A DNA stretch of 64,000 bases from Caenorhabditis elegans (taxonomy: Eukaryota > Nematoda > Chromadorea > Rhabditida > Rhabditidae), in contig NC_003280.10 in assembly GCF_000002985.6 (NCBI RefSeq), positions 6,444,501 to 6,508,500 on the forward strand, written 5' to 3'. A model generated the notes under the pieces. It saw only the letters and a list, made by a program, of their open reading frames with translations, had not been told where the DNA came from and searched no databases. The position numbers were made by a program, and so were the translations under genes. Every line of letters begins with the position of its first letter. Positions within the stretch are counted from its first letter, which is position 1. Shown piece after piece: positions 58,432-64,000 of this stretch.

Positions 58432-58491
58432 TGCTGAAGGAGAGAGACGCAGAGAAATACCTCTGCCTCCCTGCGTCTCTCCCCTTCAGCA
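58432..58491. repeat. Short hairpin with 21-bp stem
   Basis: tgctgaaggagagagacgcag pairs with ctgcgtctctccccttcagca with one mismatch, around an 18-nt loop. It is probably part of a dispersed repeat; a small-RNA source is possible but unsupported. Confidence 0.7.
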
Positions 58492-58645
58492 AGTAAAAAA
58501 AAAGAATACGCGTGAACGCAATAAATAAACGTGAACTCAGTTTGAAAAAGTATCTAAAATTTTAATAAATGTTCGTTTACACGTGAATTAAAAACGTGAA
58601 CTCTTTACACGTGGCAAACACTTGCAACGGCTATCAAAAAAATAT

Positions 58646-58900
58646 TTATTTCCTTTTTCCACTGAAAATGCCTTTAAAGGCCGTCCCTCTGCTTGGAAGA
58701 AAGCTGTGTTTTTGTCCATTGAAGGTAACATTCAGGATATTTCGGAGCATTTTAATAGCTGAAATTTTAGCCACACCCACAACAAGTCGGACGTCTTCTG
58801 GAACGATGTCGCCGTGAGAAGATATGCGGGGGAGAGCGACGGATTCAGGATTGTTGGCGACAAACATTTGGAAAATGTGGAGACGACTATTCAGTGTGAG
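58646..58900 (-). pseudogene. Unassigned coding-like fragment
   Basis: A minus-strand open frame with natural-looking composition (FVANNPESVALPRISS, HGDIVPEDVRLVVGVAKIS, FNGQKHSFLPSRGTAFKG) but no clear promoter, splice context or continuation. It contains a possible internal acceptor (aaatttcag). It lies in repeat-rich sequence next to the retrotransposon remnant. It may be a captured or decayed gene fragment. No family was recognised. Confidence 0.3.
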
Positions 58901-59052
58901 GTAAACTTTATATAACTTGGAAGCGGTCGCAGAATCTACAGTACTCTTTCTAGGAGTACTGTAGTATCAAAGTACTCGCTGTTGTGAAATATTTTTATAT
59001 ATTTCATAGTTTTTTCTGAAATTTATTCACATTTTTTTTCGTTTTTTCCTAA

Positions 59053-59106
59053 CTATATGGGTCTATATGGTATATGACATATGGTCTATATGGACTATAT
59101 GGACTA
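59053..59106. repeat. Imperfect ctatatgg microsatellite
   Basis: Several near-copies of ctatatgg/tatggact in about 50 bp. Confidence 0.7.
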
Positions 59107-59149
59107 TTTGAGGGAAGCACCAAAGCACCACGGATCGTCTCTCACTACT

Positions 59150-60090
59150 ACTACTACGGATCGGCTTTCATGGGAGTTTCTGGATCATGGTGATCCACCT
59201 GGATCGACGACTTTCGTGGGGAGACAGATGGTCTCCGCCACTGATTTGGAATCCTTCCAGAGTTTTGGCGGCGTGAGCGGGTGGGGATTCGGGCATTCCG
59301 TGTACATCTCTCAATCATTACTCCAGTTTGTCCCCTGAAGACATTAAAAATATAGATAGTGTTTCGGGGTCTGACACTTTGCTCAACTCTTCCATCCTTC
59401 CAATTTTTTGGATTACTGTAGTAGCAGTAATGGTGCAAAGCACCATGGATAGGCTCCCATGGGAGTTTCGAGCATATCAGCAAATTAGCGACGCTTCCCG
59501 AGGTAATACCACATTTACCGCAGGTAGGGACTTCAGCATTGTTGATGTAGGCGGGGACCATCGTGGAGTGGCCACATCTAAGTCTGGCGATTCTTCTCTA
59601 GGGAGAAGTTTCTCGACGGCAGAGTGTAGGGGCCGTCGTCCAAGAACCTTGTTCACAGTCTTGTCGTTCAGGAAAGTGCTCACAAAGATGTTGTAAGATG
59701 TTGTTGTTCGTCATCCGGATTGCTTTGGTCGTTTGAAGAAGATCTGTCCCATTAATTGTTGAAGCGCTTGGGGTAATCCAGCGACGGCATTTTGGGTCAA
59801 TTTGGCGTTTTTTCGAGTGGAATTCTGGATCTCGAGTTTCTTGACGGGCTAGGCATAGGGTCTAGGTGGCCGGGAGTGTTCAGTGCCGATATTGTGAACT
59901 GTAACCTTCTTAGTTCGATCTCATCCCTCAACGCCAGTCTCTCGTAGATATGGTTAGAGGGGGAATCGCTTGTGAACCTACAGCAAGTCCAAAGGATTCC
60001 TTTGTACGCTGTTTCGACTTTTTTTCCAGCTGCTGTCGATGAGCAAATGCGCTCATGTCGGCTTGGTAGCCACTGATTTCACGAGGGCGT
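59150..60090 (-). mobile_element. Degenerate 3' end of a non-LTR (LINE-type) retrotransposon
   Basis: Minus-strand frames, broken by stops and shifts, read like the region after the reverse-transcriptase fingers and palm in LINE ORF2. First comes KKVETAYKGILWTCCRFTSD and HIYERLALRDEIELRRLQF. After a stop and some frame change come RRIARLRCGHSTMVPAYINN and PTCGKCGITSG. The last is the typical carboxy-terminal pattern (RLR-x-GH...CxxC) of these elements. No complete ORF is left, and no poly(A) or target duplication was identified. I do not assign the family (Sam, Frodo/CR1-like or other). Confidence 0.6.
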
Positions 60091-60379
60091 TATCTTCCGG
60101 CATTCGGTTTATTCATAACTCTTTCATTCTTCAAATTTCTTTGATTACTGTTGTTTGGTCCCGTGCACACAAGATGATTTATCTGTAGTTTGACCTATAC
60201 GGCCTATTTTCCCGCATTATGTGTCCTTCCGCTTGCTCTGCGATCATCCTCTTCTTTTTGAAGGGGTTTCTTTGTATGCGAGTCATTCTAGTCCCACTGC
60301 CTAGCCACTGAGCGGTTGCTCAGTAATCCTCTTGTAATTGATAGCTTTTCGGTTCAATCAAAACTCTTCCATATTTTTT

Positions 60380-63300
60380 TTTCGAGATGATCGGTTCAGA
60401 ATACAGCCAGTATTTTGGGGTCTCTCCCTAGTTGTTAGGTTAACTTTATACTTTTCCTTCTTCTATTTCTTCGAGATGATCGGTCCAGAATACAGCCAGT
60501 ATTTTGGGGTCTCTCCCTAGTTGTTAGGTAAACTTTATACTTTTCCTTCTTCTATTTCTTCGAGATGATCGGTCCAGAATACAGCCAGTATTTTGGGGTC
60601 TCTCCCTAGTTGTTAGGTAAACTTTATACTTTTCCTTCTTCTATTTCTTCGAGATGATCGGTCCAGAATACAGCCAGTATTTGGGGTCTCTCCCTAGTGT
60701 TCGGGCTTTTCCAGATCTCCTATTTTCTTATTGAGTTTCGACAAAATACAGGAGCAGTATTTTGGGTTCTCAACCTAGTTGTTAGGTTAACTTTATACTT
60801 TTCCTTCTTCTATTTCTTCGAGATGATCGGTCCAGAATACAGCGAGTATTTTGGGGTCTCTCCCTAGTTGTTAGGTTAACTTTATACTTTTCCTTCTTCT
60901 ATTTCTTCGAGATGATCGGTCCAGAATACAGCCAGTATTTTGGGGTCTCTCCCTAGTTGTTAGGTAAACTTTAGATCGGTCCAGAATACAGCCAGTATTT
61001 GGGGTCTCTCCCTAGTGTTCGGGATTTTCCAGATCTCCTATTTTCTTATTGAGTTCCCACAAAATACAGGAGCAGTATTTTTGGTTCGCTATTCTTCGTA
61101 GGTTCATTCCCTCCTCCCACACTTTCTCTTGAGTTCCCACAAAATACAGGAGCAGTATTTTGGGTTCTCAGCCTAGTTGATAGGTTAAATTTATACTTTT
61201 TCTTCTTCTGTTTCTTCGAGATGATCGGTCCAGAATACAGCCAGTATTTTGGGGTCTCTCCCTAGTTGTTAGGTAAACTTTATACTTTTCCTTCTTCTAT
61301 TTCTTCGAGATGATCGGTCCAGAATACAGCCAGTATTTTGGGGTCTCTCCCTAGTTGTTAGGTAAACTTTATACTTTTCCTTCTTCTATTTCTTCGAGAT
61401 GATCGGTCCAGAACACAGCCGGTATTTTGGAGTCTCTCCTCTAGTTGTTAGGTAAACTTTATACTTTTCCTTCTTCTATTTCTTCGAGATGATCGGTCCA
61501 GAATACAGCGAGTATTTTGGGGTCTCTCCCTAGTTGTTAGGTTAACTTTATACTTTTTCTTCTTCTGTTTCTTCGAGATGATCGGTCCAGAATACAGTCA
61601 GTATTTTGGGGTCTCTCCCTAGTTGTTAGTTAAACTTTATACTTTTCCTTCTTCTATTTCTTCGAGATGATCGGTCCAGAATACAGCCAGTATATTGGGG
61701 TCTCTCCCTAGTTGTTAGGTAAACTTTATACTTTTCCTTCTTCTATTTCTTCGAGATGATCGGTCCAGAATACAGCCAGTATTTTGGGGTCTCTCCCTAG
61801 TGTTCGGGATTTTCCAGATCTCCTATTTTCTTATTGAGTTCCCACAAAATACAGGAGCAGTATTTTGGGTTCTCAACCTAGTTGTTAGGTTAACTTTATA
61901 CTTTTTCTTCTTCTGTTTCTTCGAGATGATCGGTCCAGAATACAGCCAGTATTTTGGGGTCTCTCCCTAGTGTTCGGGATTTTCCAGATCTCCTATTTTC
62001 TTATTGAGTTCCCACAAAATACAGGAGCAGTATTTTGGGTTCTCAACCTAGTTGTTAGGTTAACTTTATACTTTTTCTTCTTCTGTTTCTTCGAGATGAT
62101 CGGTCCAGAATACAGCCAGTATTTTGGGGTCTCTCCCTAGTGTTCGGGATTTTCCAGATCTCCTATTTTCTTATTGAGTTCCCACAAAATACAGGAGCAG
62201 TATTTTGGGTTCTCAACCTAGTTGTTAGGTTAACTTTATACTTTTTCTTCTTCTGTTTCTTCGAGATGATCGGTCCAGAATACAGCCAGTATTTTGGGGT
62301 CTCTCCCTAGTGTTCGGGATTTTCCAGATCTCCTATTTTCTTCTTGAGTTCCCACAAAATACAGGAGCAGTATTTTTGGTTCTCTATTCTTCGTAGGTTC
62401 ATTCCTTCCTCCCACACTTTCCTTGAGTTCCCACAAAATACAGGAGCAGTATTTTGGGTTCTCAGCCTAGTTGTTAGGTTAACTTTATACTTTTTCTTCT
62501 TCTGTTTCTTCGAGATGATCGGTCCAGAATACAGCCAGTATTTTGGGGTCTCTCCCTAGTGTTCGGGATTTTCCAGATCTCCTATTTTCTTATTGAGTTC
62601 CCACAAAATACAGGAGCAGTATTTTGGGTTCTCAACCTAGTTGTTAGGTTAACTTTATACTTTTTCTTCTTCTGTTTCTTCGAGATGATCGGTCCAGAAT
62701 ACAGCCAGTATTTTGGGGTCTCTCCCTAGTGTTCGGGATTTTCCAGATCTCCTATTTTCTTATTGAGTTCCCACAAAATACAGGAGCAGTATTTTGGGTT
62801 CCCAGCCTAGTTGTTAGGTTAACTTTATACTTTTTCTTCTTCTGTTTCTTCGAGATGATCGGTCCAGAATGCAGCCAGTATTTTGGGGTCTCTCCCTAGT
62901 GTTCGGGATTTTCCAGATCTCCTATTTTCTTATTGAGTTCCCACAAAATACAGGAGCAGTATTTTGGGTTCTCAACCTAGTTGTTAGGTTAACTTTATAC
63001 TTTTTCTTCTTCTGTTTCTTCGAGATGATCGGTCCAGAATACAGCCAGTATTTTGGGGTCTCTCCCTAGTGTTCGGGATTTTCCAGATCTCCTATTTTCT
63101 TATTGAGTTCCCACAAAATACAGGAGCAGTATTTTGGGTTCTCAACCTAGTTGTTAGGTTAACTTTATACTTTTTCTTCTTCTGTTTCTTCGAGATGATC
63201 GGTCCAGAATACAGCCAGTATTTTGGGGTCTCTCCCTAGTGTTCGGGATTTTCCAGATCTCCTATTTTCTTCTTGAGTTCCCACAAAATACAGGAGCAGT

Positions 63301-64000
63301 ATTTTTGGTTCTCTATTCTTCGTAGGTTCATTCCCTTCTCCCACACTTTCTCTTGAGTTCCCACAAAATACAGGAGCAGTATTTTGGGTTCTCAACCTAG
63401 TTGTTAGGTTAACTTTATACTTTTCCTTCTTCTGTTTCTTCGAGATGATCGGTCCAGAATACAGCCAGTATTTTGGGGTCTCTCCCTAGTTGTTAGGTAA
63501 ACTTTATACTTTTCCTTCTTCTATTTCTTCGAGATGATCGGTCCAGAATACAGCCAGTATTTTGGGGTCTCTGCCTAGTGTTCGGGCTTTTCCAGATCTC
63601 CTATTTTCTTATTGAGTTCCCACAAAATTCAGGAGCAGTATGTTGGGTTCTCAACCTAGTTGTTAGGCTAACTTTATACTTTTTCTTCTTCTGTTTCTTC
63701 GAGATGATCGGTCCAGAATACAGCCAGTATTTTGGGGTCTCTCACTAGTGTTCGGGATTTTCCAGATCTCCTATTTTCTTCTTGAGTTCCCACAAAATAC
63801 AGGAGCAGTATTTTTGGTTCTCTATTCTTCGTAGGTTCATTCCTTCCTCCCACACTTTCTCTTGAGTTCCCACAAAATACAGGAGCAGTATTTTGGGTTC
63901 TCAGCCTAGTTGTTAGGTTAACTTTATACTTTTTCTTCTTCTGTTTCTTCGAGATGTTCGGTCCAGAATGCAGCCAGTATTTTGGGGTCTCTCACTAGTG
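60380..64000. repeat. Complex tandem repeat (satellite) array, continues past window end
   Basis: Over 3.6 kb built from a few modules. Module A repeats every 89 bp (for example 60469, 60558, 60647), starting cttcgagatgatcggtcc. A composite A+B unit repeats every 170 bp (for example 61919, 62089, 62259), where B adds tgttcgggattttccag to ccacaaaatacaggagcag. A third module with cttcgtaggttcattcc and a cccacactttc end appears about every 0.5-1 kb. Modules A and B share a core (AATACAG, CAGTATTTTGGG, CCTAG) and so arose by duplication. Each core can fold into a short hairpin. Open frames inside it are repeats, not genes. Confidence 0.95.

Noticed and set aside
60338-63395. Repeated open frames inside the tandem array (MIGPEYSQYFG... 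and its minus-strand partner)
   Set aside because: They are generated by the repeat units, shift frame with unit length, and have no gene context.
1-64000. CRISPR arrays, prokaryotic operons, rRNA or tRNA genes
   Set aside because: Spliced eukaryotic genes throughout; no spaced direct-repeat array with unique spacers and no tRNA-like cloverleaf was recognised by eye.

Overview
The window looks like Caenorhabditis elegans genomic DNA, or a very close relative. It is AT-rich, with many 40-60 bp introns ending in TTTTCAG. Several start codons sit a few bases downstream of a TTTCAG that has no paired donor, as expected for spliced-leader trans-splicing. The gene set also matches what I remember of chromosome II around cosmids K06A1 and T28D9: nhr-22, atg-16.1, aptf-1, dgk-5, del-10, snr-3 and rsp-5. 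Names come from memory plus the protein motifs read here. No database was searched, and exon borders were worked out by hand from splice signals and codon phase.

Layout. 1-1634 (+): 3' part of a gene for a multi-span membrane protein ending in an MSP domain. 1861-5288 (-): nuclear hormone receptor nhr-22. 6663-8888 (-): autophagy WD40 protein atg-16.1. 10448-11940 (+): AP-2 transcription factor aptf-1. 12357-18891 (-): diacylglycerol kinase dgk-5 of the zeta/iota type; further phase-compatible exons and alternative starts extend its 5' side to about 26.6 kb. 29916-30274 (-): two coding exons of an uncertain gene. 31191-32164 and 32459-33483 (+): two small multi-span membrane proteins. 33572-37543 (-): DEG/ENaC channel del-10. 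39571-40467 (-): possible MADF-like protein. 42261-42507 (+): spliced 43-codon small ORF. 42944-44250 (+): lipid phosphate phosphatase. 44567-45253 (-) and 45669-46718 (+): a divergent pair of splicing genes, snr-3 (SmD1) and rsp-5 (SR protein). 47906-48938 (+): acidic prothymosin-like nuclear protein. 49363-53208 (-): K2P-type channel with degenerate pore loops. 54699-55761 (-): Cys-rich secreted protein. 56144-57018 (-): two-span membrane protein.

The right end, about 57.2-64 kb, is repeat territory: palindromic elements, a degenerate non-LTR retrotransposon tail on the minus strand, and a tandem array of more than 3.6 kb that runs off the window. Palindromic elements sharing a TTAAAGGCGCACG-like core also sit inside introns of atg-16.1 and the K2P gene, and between the small ORF and the phosphatase gene.

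The most notable observations are: a K2P-like channel that has lost both selectivity filters; a probable poison exon in rsp-5; alternative first exons feeding dgk-5; three introns that only make sense with GC-AG borders; an MSP domain joined to a multi-span membrane protein; and the modular hairpin-bearing satellite. No operon or regulatory circuit linking the genes is visible beyond divergent and convergent pairs.
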